Positions 51,447 to 59,364 of a stretch of DNA of 64,000 bases are shown here, piece after piece. Every line of letters starts with the position of its first letter. Within the stretch, counting starts at the first letter, position 1. Under the pieces are notes generated by a model. The model was not told where the DNA came from and ran no database searches. It saw only the letters and a list, made by a program, of their open reading frames with translations. Source of the DNA: Bradyrhizobium sp. CCBAU 51765 (GTDB lineage: Bacteria > Pseudomonadota > Alphaproteobacteria > Rhizobiales > Xanthobacteraceae); assembly GCF_015291725.1 (NCBI RefSeq), contig NZ_CP030038.1:4577001-4641000 (forward strand), in the 5' to 3' direction. The translations under genes and the position numbers were made by a program.

Positions 51447-52778
51447 ATGCTGTTCTCCCGCAGGCTCATGCTCGGCCTTGCCATGGCCGGCACTTTGGCT
51501 GGCGCCCTCGCCGTCCCGGCGATGGCCGAAGGCCCGACCGAGATCGATCTGTTCTTCCCCGTTCCCGTCGACGGCAAGCTCGCCCGCGACATGGGCACCT
51601 TGATCAAGGAGTTCAACGAGACCCATCCCGGCGTCAAGGCGACCGCGGTCTACACCGGCTCCTATGACGATACGCTGATCAAGACGCGCGCCGCGATCAA
51701 GGCCGGCAAGCCGCCGGCTGCCGTGATCATGTCGGCGAACTTCCTGCTCGACATGCAGATCGAGAACGAGCTCACCAATCTCGACAGCCTGATCGCTGCG
51801 GACGGCACCACCAAGGAGAAGTTCCTGGGCCAGTTCTTCCCGGCGCTGCAGGGCAATGCCGTGATCAACCGCTCGGTCTACGGCGTGCCCTTCCACAATT
51901 CGACGCCGCTGCTCTACATCAACGCCGACAAGGCCAAGGAAGCCGGCCTTGATCCGAACAAGCCGCCGCAGACCTGGGCCGAGCTCACCGACTGGGCCAA
52001 GAAGCTTACCAAGCGCGAGGGCGACAAGGTGACCCAATGGGGCATCGCGATCCCCTGCGCCTACGACTATTGCGGCTGGATGATGGAAACGCTCACCATG
52101 AGCAATGGCGGGCGCTACTACAACGAGGAGTTCGGCGGCGAGGTCTATTATGACACGCCTTCGATGCTCGGTGCGCTCACCTGGTGGAACGACCTCGTCT
52201 ACAAGCACAAGGTCCACGCGCCCGGCGCCACGCCCGGCCCTGCCGTCAGCACCTCCTTCATCTCCGGCAATGCCGCGATGATGATGCTCTCGACGGGCTC
52301 GTTGACCTATGTGCGTGACAACGCCAAGTTCGCCTACAAGGTCGCTTTCATCCCCCGCAACGTCCGCAACGCCGTGCCGATCGGCGGTGCCTCGCTGATC
52401 ATGCCGGCAGGGCTCGATGCCGACAGGCAGAAGGCCGCCTGGACGCTGATCAAGTGGATGACCTCGCCGGAGAAGAGCGCCTGGTGGAGCCGCGCCACCG
52501 GCTATTTCGCGCCCAACATGGCCGCCTACAAGACGCCCGACATGGTCGAATTCCTGGGCAAGAACCCCGACGCCAAGACCGCCGTCGAGCAGCTCGACGT
52601 CGCCAAGCCGTGGTTTGCGACCTACAAGACCGTGCCGGTGCGCAAGACCCTCGAGGACGAGGTGATGCTGGTCCTCAACGGCAAGAAGCAGCCGAAGGAG
52701 GCCCTCGCCGCCGCCCAGAAGGCCGCCGACGAGACGCTCAAGCCGTACAACGCTGAGACGTCACTGAAGCTGCCGTAA
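51447..52778 (+). CDS. ABC transporter substrate-binding protein (UgpB-like)
   Basis: A 443-residue periplasmic binding protein. The signal peptide is RRLMLGLAMAGTLAGALAVPAMA. The mature part has EIDLFFPVPVDGKLARDMGTLIKEFNETHPGVK, VPFHNSTPLLYINADKAKEAGLD and WTLIKWMTSPEKSAWWSRATGYF, which follow the UgpB/family 1 pattern. The ATG at 51447 has AGGAG 8 bases upstream. It delivers the substrate, probably glycerol-3-phosphate or its diesters, to the two permeases. Confidence 0.9.
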   Translation: MLFSRRLMLGLAMAGTLAGALAVPAMAEGPTEIDLFFPVPVDGKLARDMGTLIKEFNETHPGVKATAVYTGSYDDTLIKTRAAIKAGKPPAAVIMSANFLLDMQIENELTNLDSLIAADGTTKEKFLGQFFPALQGNAVINRSVYGVPFHNSTPLLYINADKAKEAGLDPNKPPQTWAELTDWAKKLTKREGDKVTQWGIAIPCAYDYCGWMMETLTMSNGGRYYNEEFGGEVYYDTPSMLGALTWWNDLVYKHKVHAPGATPGPAVSTSFISGNAAMMMLSTGSLTYVRDNAKFAYKVAFIPRNVRNAVPIGGASLIMPAGLDADRQKAAWTLIKWMTSPEKSAWWSRATGYFAPNMAAYKTPDMVEFLGKNPDAKTAVEQLDVAKPWFATYKTVPVRKTLEDEVMLVLNGKKQPKEALAAAQKAADETLKPYNAETSLKLP

Positions 52779-52808
52779 GGCCGGCTTCGCGCCGAATGCG
52801 CGATCTCA

Positions 52809-52897
52809 AGGGTGGGCAAAGGCGCAAAGCGCCGTGCCCACCATTTCCATCTCAACTCTGTTGACCGATGGTGGGCGCGCTTCGCTTGGCTCACCCC
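52809..52897. repeat. Dispersed palindrome (GGTGGGCAAAGGCGC type)
   Basis: AGGGTGGGCAAAGGCGCAAAGCGCCGTGCCCACC is followed by GATGGTGGGCGCGCTTCGCTTGGCTCACCCC. It lies directly downstream of the binding-protein gene in a 332-base spacer that otherwise shows nothing. Confidence 0.8.
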
Positions 52898-53110
52898 ACG
52901 CAGCTGAAGCTGCCGGAAGGCCGGCACACCTTATCGAGAGAACACATATCGACGTCCCGCCATGCGGGGCGCCGATATCGTTTTGGGGCAAAGCCAAATC
53001 TATTAACCCCCCGTCTACCATCATACCGCGCTCGTCGCCGGTAACCATTGGAATTAACAGACCCTCAACGTGCCACCGACAAATCTATCAATGTTTCTGG
53101 AGGTTTCGCC

Positions 53111-53221
53111 GTGGATCTGTTGGTTATCGAGTTCCTGGGACTGGCTCTGGTCGCCATGTGCCTCCTCGTGGTGGCGCTGCCCTGCGCGCGAAAATCCACG
53201 CAGCGGGTCCGCTACGAATAG
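53111..53221 (+). CDS. 36-residue membrane microprotein
   Basis: A short complete frame starting with GTG. It has a polar start (MDLLVIE), one membrane helix (FLGLALVAMCLLVVALP), then CARKSTQRVRYE, a basic cytoplasmic tail. GGAGG lies exactly 7 bases before the GTG, which is the best ribosome-binding site in this spacer. It is likely a single-pass inner-membrane peptide, N-out by the positive-inside rule. The function is unknown. rnd follows 117 bases later. Confidence 0.6.
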   Translation: MDLLVIEFLGLALVAMCLLVVALPCARKSTQRVRYE

Positions 53222-53338
53222 GATTTTCGTCGGAAAAAGCCGCCTCCGGCCCAAAAGCAAGGCTCGAATTCGCTCAGAGCCCCTTGACATCACAGCACTT
53301 TCGGCAGAACGGCTGATACCACGTGTCATGGGCCGTTC

Positions 53339-54487
53339 ATGGATTTGATTACCACCACCGCTGACCTCGCGGCTGCCTGCAGCCGGCTGGCCAAGCACCC
53401 CGTCATCACCGTCGATACCGAGTTTCTGCGCGAAACCACCTATTACCCGCTGCTGTGCGTGGTGCAGATGGCCAGCGCCGAGGAAGCTATTGTCATCGAC
53501 ACCCTGGCCGAGGGCATCGACCTCAAGCCGTTCTTCGAGCTGATGGCCAACGAGGGCGTGCTGAAGGTGTTTCACGCCGCCCGCCAGGACATCGAGATCA
53601 TCTGGCACCAGGCCAATATCATCCCGCATCCGGTGTTCGACACCCAGGTTGCCGCGATGGTGCTCGGCTACGGCGACAGCATCGCCTACGACGCGCTGGT
53701 CGAGAAGGTCACCGGCCACCGTCCGGACAAGACCCACCGCTTCACCGACTGGTCGCGCCGGCCGCTGACCAAGGAGCAGATGCATTACGCGGTGTCCGAC
53801 GTCACCCATCTGCGCGACGTGTTCGCCGCGCTCGACGCCGACCTGAAGAAGCGCCGCCGCAGCGAATGGGTCTCCATCGAGATGGAGGTCCTGACCTCCC
53901 CCCGCACCTATGATTTTCATCCCGAACGCGCCTGGGAGCGGCTGAAGACGCGGGTGCGCAAGCCCAAGGACCTCGCGGTGCTGATGGAGGTCGCGGCCTG
54001 GCGCGAGCAGGAGGCGCAGAGCCGCGACGTGCCGCGCGGCCGCGTGCTGCGCGACGAGGCGATCACCGACATCGCAACCCACGCGCCCACCACGCTGGAG
54101 AAGCTCGCGCATCTGCGCTCGGTGCCGAAGGGCTTCGAGAAATCCAAATGGGGCGCGGACATCGTCGCGGCGGTCGAGCGCGGGCTGGCGCGGGACTTTA
54201 CCAAGCTGCCCAAGCTGGAAAAACCGCGCAACAATTCCAACGGCGCCGCCATCGTCGAGCTGCTGAAGGTGCTGCTGCGGATGACCGCCGAGCGCCATGC
54301 GGTCGCAAGCAAGGTCATCGCGACCGTCGACGATCTCGAAGAGATCGCGGCGGACGACGAAGCGGACGTACCAGCCTTGCGCGGCTGGCGCCGCGAGCTG
54401 TTCGGCGATGCCGCCTTGAAGCTCAAGCGCGGCGAGCTGGCGCTTGCGATCGAGAAAGGCCGCGTGATCGGGGTGCAGCGGGCGTAG
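53339..54487 (+). CDS. rnd: Ribonuclease D
   Basis: A 382-residue 3'-to-5' exoribonuclease that trims tRNA and other small RNAs. The DEDD active site is seen in VDTEFLRETTYYP, FHAARQDIEIIWH, FDTQVAAMVLGYGDSIAYDALV and YAVSDVTHLRDVF. The C-terminal HRDC-like part (residues ~205-380) has AVLMEVAAWREQEAQSRDVPRGRVLRDEAITDIA. The length fits the family. The upstream spacer has no close ribosome-binding match. Confidence 0.95.
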   Translation: MDLITTTADLAAACSRLAKHPVITVDTEFLRETTYYPLLCVVQMASAEEAIVIDTLAEGIDLKPFFELMANEGVLKVFHAARQDIEIIWHQANIIPHPVFDTQVAAMVLGYGDSIAYDALVEKVTGHRPDKTHRFTDWSRRPLTKEQMHYAVSDVTHLRDVFAALDADLKKRRRSEWVSIEMEVLTSPRTYDFHPERAWERLKTRVRKPKDLAVLMEVAAWREQEAQSRDVPRGRVLRDEAITDIATHAPTTLEKLAHLRSVPKGFEKSKWGADIVAAVERGLARDFTKLPKLEKPRNNSNGAAIVELLKVLLRMTAERHAVASKVIATVDDLEEIAADDEADVPALRGWRRELFGDAALKLKRGELALAIEKGRVIGVQRA

Positions 54488-54524
54488 CGGTCGGCACGAT
54501 CAGCGCAATGCCAGCAGAACCAAA

Positions 54525-54630
54525 CCCTCATCCTGAGGAGCGCGGAACGCGCGTCTCGAAGGATGAAGGCCCGGCTGGTGGCCTCGCCCTTCGAGACGCG
54601 CGCCAAGAGCGCGCTCCTCAGGGTGAGGGT
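54525..54630. repeat. Dispersed palindrome (CCCTCATCCTGAGGAGC type)
   Basis: CCCTCATCCTGAGGAGCGCG...GCGCGTCTCGAAGGATGA pairs in part with CCTTCGAGACGCGC...GCGCTCCTCAGGGTGAGGG. It lies between the convergent rnd and aminotransferase genes. Confidence 0.88.
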
Positions 54631-54650
54631 CCACCATCTCCGATGCCGCC

Positions 54651-56033
54651 CTACGCCGGCGTCAGCTTCGCCACCTCGCCCTTCATGTCATTCAGCACGC
54701 CGGAGATCGCTCCGACCAGCTCGTCGATCTGGGCCTTGGTCGTGATCAGCGGCGGACAGATGGCGATGGCATCGAGCATGTTGCGCGAGATCACGCCGCG
54801 CTCCTGGAGCATGCGGCTGGCGATGCCACCGACCGCGCCCGGCGTCGCCGCTGCGGTCTTGCGTCCCTTGTCGAGCACGAGCTCGAGGGCTGCGATCATG
54901 CCGACGCCGCGGACCTCGCCGACCAGCGGATGGCTGACGAGCTCGCGTAAGCGGCCCTGCATGTAGCCGCCGAGCTCGGCGGCATGCGCGACCAAGCCAC
55001 GCTCCTCGATGATCTTGAGGTTCTCCAGCGCAATCGCCGAGCCGACCGGATGGCCGCCCGCGGTGAAACCGTGGCCGAGCACGCCGATCTTGTTGCTCTC
55101 GTCCGCGATCGGCTCGAACATGCGGTCGTTCAGGATGATCGCCGACAGCGGAAAATAGCTCGAGGTGATCTGCTTGGAGACCACGATCGCGTCCGGCTTG
55201 ATGCCATAGGTCTCGCAGCCGAACATCTTGCCGGTTCGGCCGAAGCCGCAGATCACCTCGTCAGCGACCAGCAGGATGTCGTACTTCTTCAACACCTTCT
55301 GAATCTTGTCCCAATAGGTCGCCGGCGGCACGATGACACCACCCGCCCCCATCACCGGCTCACCGAAGAAGGCGGCGATCGTGTCAGGCCCCTCCTTCTG
55401 GATCAGCGCATCGAGCTCCTCGGCGCGGCGCGTCGCGAAGTCTTCCTCGCTCTCGCCGGGGGCGCCGTCCTTGTAGAAATGCGGCGAGCCCGTGTGCAGG
55501 ATGTTCGGCAGCGGCAGGTCGAACGAGCGGTGGTTGTTCGGAAGGCCGGTGAGGCTCGCGGAGGCAATGGTGACGCCGTGATAGGCACGCAGGCGGCTGA
55601 TCACCTTCTTGCGCTGGGGCTGACCGAGCGCGTTGGAGCGATAGGCGATCAGCTTCAACACCGTGTCGTTCGCCTCAGAGCCGGAATTGGTGAAGAACAC
55701 CTTGCTCATCGGCACCGGCGCGAGCGCGACCAGCTTCTCGGCGAGGTCGATCGAGGGCCCGTGCGATTTGGCGGAGAAGGTGTGGTAGAACGGCAGCGCC
55801 TGCATCTGCTTGTGCGCCGCCTCGACCAGCCGCTTCTCGTTGAAGCCGAGCCCGACGCTCCACAGGCCGGCCATCGCTTCGAAATAGCGCTTGCCCGTCG
55901 CGTCGAAGACATACGGCCCCTCGCCGCGCTCGATCACGAGGGGGCCAGCCTGCTGATGCGTGCGCGCGTTGGTGTAGGGATGGAGCTGATAGGCCACATC
56001 CCGGGCCTCTTGCGAATTGGGCAGCATGGACAT
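54651..56033 (-). CDS. Class III aminotransferase (omega-transaminase type)
   Basis: A 460-residue PLP aminotransferase. Motifs include HPYTNARTHQQAGPLVIERGEGPYVFDATGKRYFEAMAGLW, FFTNSGSEANDTVLKLI, RLRAYHGVTIAS, ILLVADEVICGFGRTGKMFGCE and the PLP Lys in VSKQITSSYFPL. It resembles beta-alanine/taurine or putrescine-type pyruvate transaminases. AAGGAT precedes the ATG. The substrate is not defined by the sequence. Confidence 0.93.
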   Translation of the reverse strand: MSMLPNSQEARDVAYQLHPYTNARTHQQAGPLVIERGEGPYVFDATGKRYFEAMAGLWSVGLGFNEKRLVEAAHKQMQALPFYHTFSAKSHGPSIDLAEKLVALAPVPMSKVFFTNSGSEANDTVLKLIAYRSNALGQPQRKKVISRLRAYHGVTIASASLTGLPNNHRSFDLPLPNILHTGSPHFYKDGAPGESEEDFATRRAEELDALIQKEGPDTIAAFFGEPVMGAGGVIVPPATYWDKIQKVLKKYDILLVADEVICGFGRTGKMFGCETYGIKPDAIVVSKQITSSYFPLSAIILNDRMFEPIADESNKIGVLGHGFTAGGHPVGSAIALENLKIIEERGLVAHAAELGGYMQGRLRELVSHPLVGEVRGVGMIAALELVLDKGRKTAAATPGAVGGIASRMLQERGVISRNMLDAIAICPPLITTKAQIDELVGAISGVLNDMKGEVAKLTPA

Positions 56034-56420
56034 TTGCGAAGATCCTTGAAAGCGTCACGTCGCAGGCAGAGCCGGCGTCATCACTTGATGGCAAGTACCT
56101 TGGCTATTGCGACAGCGCAGAACATGCAACGCCAATTCGTCGGCAGCAAACGCTCAGCAGCGATGCACAAAGCCGCATGTCACAAATCCGCACATGACAG
56201 AACCGCACTGGGGCAGCTCTCACGCCGCGCCGTCGTCGCCACCATCGTCGGCGGCGGCGCCGGCTTCCCTCACCTCCACTAGCGCCATCGAGAGCAAGTA
56301 GAGTGTCGTGGGCAGCCCAAGCCTGCGCGCCCTCTCGGCGGCACGCGACAGATCGCTCGCCAGCTCCTTGAGCTCCTCTCCCCGTGACAATCTCTCACCC
56401 CATCCGCCGGTTGCGGACGC
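56034..56420. other. Spacer upstream of the aminotransferase gene
   Basis: 387 bases without a credible gene; short frames of 64-68 codons on the plus strand look like chance. It must hold the aminotransferase promoter. No operator or repeat was recognised. Confidence 0.4.
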
Positions 56421-56984
56421 CTACACCGCAACGGCGCCGCTGGTTCTGATCAGTTCGGCGCTGGACTGCATTGTAGCAAAATTTCCGATGACATTCACTA
56501 CCGCATGCCTGTAGGCGGCGGCATCGTCCGCGCCCGGCTGCCGGCAGGCCGCGGCGTCAGTGACCACCTGGTAGCGATGGCTGCGATGAAACCCGTCGAC
56601 GGCGGTGGCCAGGATGGTCTCGTCCAGGGAAAAGCCGGTCAGAATGCAGCGCGTGGTGCGGATACTGGACATGTAGTCTACAAACCGCGACGAGCTGTAG
56701 GCGGACGGCAGCGGGTGCTCGAACGTCATCTCCCCCGGCCGCGGCCTGGTTGCCGCGATCCAATCGGTCAGCCCGGATGCCGGATTGAACCAGGCCGCCT
56801 GCGCGATGCGCTTCAGATGCATGACCGGCCACAAATTGCTGCGCCACAGCGTGAGGAGTTCCAGGCAACGCGCCGTCACCGCATCGCCGTCGAGGACGAC
56901 ATGGCGACGGCCGGGGGTCAGATATTCGACCTGAAGATCCGCACAGACCAGTATCGGCGGATCATCATGCATGGAAGCCAGCAT
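56421..56984 (-). CDS. Isochorismatase-like protein lacking the catalytic Cys
   Basis: A 187-residue cysteine-hydrolase-fold protein. ILVCADLQVEYLTPG holds the usual Asp, and HLKRIAQ the usual Lys. The motif that normally reads TGxxTDxCVxxTA appears as TGFSLDETILATA, with Thr in place of the catalytic Cys. It is probably inactive as a hydrolase or works differently. It lies 25 bases after the GNAT gene and is the last gene of that operon. A second ATG at 56972 is possible. Confidence 0.75.
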   Translation of the reverse strand: MLASMHDDPPILVCADLQVEYLTPGRRHVVLDGDAVTARCLELLTLWRSNLWPVMHLKRIAQAAWFNPASGLTDWIAATRPRPGEMTFEHPLPSAYSSSRFVDYMSSIRTTRCILTGFSLDETILATAVDGFHRSHRYQVVTDAAACRQPGADDAAAYRHAVVNVIGNFATMQSSAELIRTSGAVAV

Positions 56985-57009
56985 CTCGTTGCGCGCAGCT
57001 GCACCAGTT

Positions 57010-57630
57010 TCAACGGTCGGCCAATGCGAGGTCCCGCAGCGGTGAGGTCACCGCCCGCCCCGCAGAGGCATCAAGCACGCCCGGCCGGTCCCAATCGCCC
57101 TCGGGACGGATGATCACATAGGGATCGCTCTCCAGCGTGATGGCGTCCGGGCCCGGCTCGATCTCCAGCAACATTTCTGTGTAGGAGAAATCCGAGAACG
57201 TGATCTTGCGGTTGTGACCGAGCGGCTTGGCGCCGAAATGGGCCCAGAAATCGACCAGCCGGTCCTGCGCCTGGCCGTAGATCTTGCGAAAGCCCTTGCG
57301 CTTCACGTAGTCGACACTGGCCTGCACCAGCTTGAACGAGACGCGCGAGCGCCGATACTGGTGACGCACCGCGAGCCGCTCCACCTTGGCGAAATCGCCG
57401 AAGAACCGCACCCGCAGGCAGCCCGCAGGCTCGTTGCCGACGAAGCCGATGAAATGCGCGGCGACCATGTCGTTGCCGTCGAACTCCTCCTCGAACGGAC
57501 AATCCTGCTCGGCGAGGTAGACCGCCGAGCGGATGGCGGTCACCAGCATGAGATCGTTCGGATCGCGCGCGAGGCGGATGGTGATGGCGCGGGAACAGGG
57601 CTTGGCGAGAGGAATCCTAGTACCGTGCAT
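57010..57630 (-). CDS. GNAT-fold acyltransferase, N-acyl amino acid synthase-like
   Basis: A 206-residue GNAT/LuxI-like fold protein. TIRLARDPNDLMLVTAIRSAVYLAEQDCPFEEEFDGND, AAHFIGFVGNEPAGCLRVRFF and KVERLAVRHQYRRSRVSFKLVQASVDYVKRKGF are typical of autoinducer-synthase-like or N-acyl-amino-acid synthases. The ATG at 57630 has AAGGAG 8 bases upstream. It overlaps the upstream gene by 14 bases. The product may be an acylated amino acid; this is an inference. Confidence 0.75.
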   Translation of the reverse strand: MHGTRIPLAKPCSRAITIRLARDPNDLMLVTAIRSAVYLAEQDCPFEEEFDGNDMVAAHFIGFVGNEPAGCLRVRFFGDFAKVERLAVRHQYRRSRVSFKLVQASVDYVKRKGFRKIYGQAQDRLVDFWAHFGAKPLGHNRKITFSDFSYTEMLLEIEPGPDAITLESDPYVIIRPEGDWDRPGVLDASAGRAVTSPLRDLALADR

Positions 57631-58234
57631 CTGCAAAGCTCCTTGATTGGATGATCGCGCCTGGCATGCGCATCGGCTGCCGATGCCAGGGACGCTCGTA
57701 GCACCAAAGGTCGGGTTGGAAGCTCGGGACAGGCGCAAAGCCCGTCGCCTTCATGATATCGCGTCCGGCCACCGTTGACGGCTGCGCATAGCAATCCGCG
57801 CCGCGAAACCTTATCTGCCGCACATGAGCCGCGGCCTTGCCGAGACCGGCGATGCCGCGCCCCGTCGCCGCGATCGCCCAGATGTAGATGGCCGCGACGT
57901 CTTCGTCCGCGGACGCGAGATGGCGCGTCTCGGGCGCGGTGAGGCAGATCTCGTCGAGCAGCAGCGCATCGTGTCCGCGATCATTGAGAAACAGGAAGGC
58001 CATGCCGCCGACGAGGCGGCCCTTCCGGCTGAACGTCAGGATGCTTTGAGGATCGAACGTGAAGTACCTCGCAAGCTCCGCTGCGCCGATCTGCACGCCC
58101 GGCACCAGCCGATGCGCCATATCCGAAAGCGCCGCAATTTCGGAGAATTGCGCACAGCGCACGTCGACATCCGGGCTCAGCGGCAAGGCATCGAAATCGT
58201 GCCTTGCGGCAAACGAGCCCCTTTCCATACTCAT
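57617..58234 (-). CDS. GNAT-like hypothetical protein
   Basis: A 205-residue cytoplasmic protein. It has VDVRCAQFSEIAALSDMAHRL, then LVGGMAFLFLNDRGHDALLLDEICLTAPE and IYIWAIAATGRGIAGLGKAAAHVRQIRF. These strands and helices suggest a GNAT relative, but the acetyl-CoA motif is altered. It starts the operon that runs into the GNAT-fold and isochorismatase-like genes. AGAGG lies 6 bases before the ATG. It is divergent from a LysR regulator. Confidence 0.65.
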   Translation of the reverse strand: MSMERGSFAARHDFDALPLSPDVDVRCAQFSEIAALSDMAHRLVPGVQIGAAELARYFTFDPQSILTFSRKGRLVGGMAFLFLNDRGHDALLLDEICLTAPETRHLASADEDVAAIYIWAIAATGRGIAGLGKAAAHVRQIRFRGADCYAQPSTVAGRDIMKATGFAPVPSFQPDLWCYERPWHRQPMRMPGAIIQSRSFADARY

Positions 58235-58335
58235 ATCACGCCTCTATCGTTCGAGGCTTTCGTGCCCCGCTATGACGATGAGATTAGCGGTTGGGGATCA
58301 GGAGTATGCAGCAGTTATTGCACCGGGGTGCTGCG

Positions 58336-59346
58336 ATGATGCAGCACCGTGAAGAAGCCCTGGATGCGTCCTGGGACGATTTGAAGCTGTTTTTAGCGTG
58401 CGCAAAATATAAAAGTTTCCGCAATGCGGCCGAAGAGCTCGGGCTCACCTCCACGACCTTGATGCGCCGCGTCGATCGGCTCGAAGAGAGGATCGGGTGC
58501 AAGCTGTTCCTGCGCGACCAGAGTGGACTCACGCTCAGCGATGAAGGCACCGCAATGATCGCCGACGTTGCGCATATGGAGCGTCATGCCTTCAACATCT
58601 TCCGCCGCGCCTCGCGATCGTCGAACGACACCTCGGGCACCGTGCGCGTCGCGGTGACGGAAGGCCCCGGGAATTTCTGGATCCTGCCGCGACTGATCGA
58701 CTTCCAGAAGACCTACCGCAAGATCACGGTCGACCTGCGCTGCGCGATGGAGCAGGCCGACGTCGCGCGGCTCGAATCCGATATCGCGATCCAGCTCGAG
58801 CCGCCGACCAATCCCGATCTGATCGTCGCCAAGCTCGGCCGTCTCCACATCTATCCCTTCGTCTCCAAGGAGTACGAGACTCTCTACGGCGTGCCGACAA
58901 CGCTCGCCGAATTGAAGAACCACCGCATCATCAAGCAGAGCGCGCCGCAGGTCGACGACGGCGCCTATGCCCGTGTGCTCGGGCTGAACTCGCTCGAGGG
59001 CATCGTCGGGATCAAGACCAATTCGTCGGTCGGCGTGCTCTATGCCGTCGAACGCGGCGCTGGCATCGGCTTCCTGCCGACGGTATCGATCGCACTCGGT
59101 GCGTCGCTCGTTGCCGTCGATCTCGGCGTCAGCCACCACGCCGATCTCTGGCTCACCTATCACAGGGAGTTCCGCACCTCCGAGCGTCACAAGGTTGTGG
59201 TCGACTGGCTGAAGAAGATCTTCGACGCCAGAACCTATCCCTGCTTCCGCGACGAGTTCATCCATCCGAACGCGCTGGTGCCGATGATGACGGCCGCGCG
59301 CGAGGGGTTTGGATTGGCGGGCTATGTCGCGGCAACGCCGACCTGA
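58336..59346 (+). CDS. LysR family transcriptional regulator
   Basis: A 336-residue regulator. The N-terminal winged helix has DDLKLFLACAKYKSFRNAAEELGLTSTTLMRRVDRLEERIG (residues ~12-52). The effector domain has VRVAVTEGPGNFWILPRLIDFQKTYRKI. It probably controls the divergent GNAT/isochorismatase-like operon. The start is uncertain. ATG 58336 has GGGG 7 bases upstream and sits in the loop of a hairpin (58327-58348); ATG 58306 and TTG 58291 are alternatives. Confidence 0.88.
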   Translation: MMQHREEALDASWDDLKLFLACAKYKSFRNAAEELGLTSTTLMRRVDRLEERIGCKLFLRDQSGLTLSDEGTAMIADVAHMERHAFNIFRRASRSSNDTSGTVRVAVTEGPGNFWILPRLIDFQKTYRKITVDLRCAMEQADVARLESDIAIQLEPPTNPDLIVAKLGRLHIYPFVSKEYETLYGVPTTLAELKNHRIIKQSAPQVDDGAYARVLGLNSLEGIVGIKTNSSVGVLYAVERGAGIGFLPTVSIALGASLVAVDLGVSHHADLWLTYHREFRTSERHKVVVDWLKKIFDARTYPCFRDEFIHPNALVPMMTAAREGFGLAGYVAATPT

Positions 59347-59364
59347 GCGCGGACGAGCTTCAGC

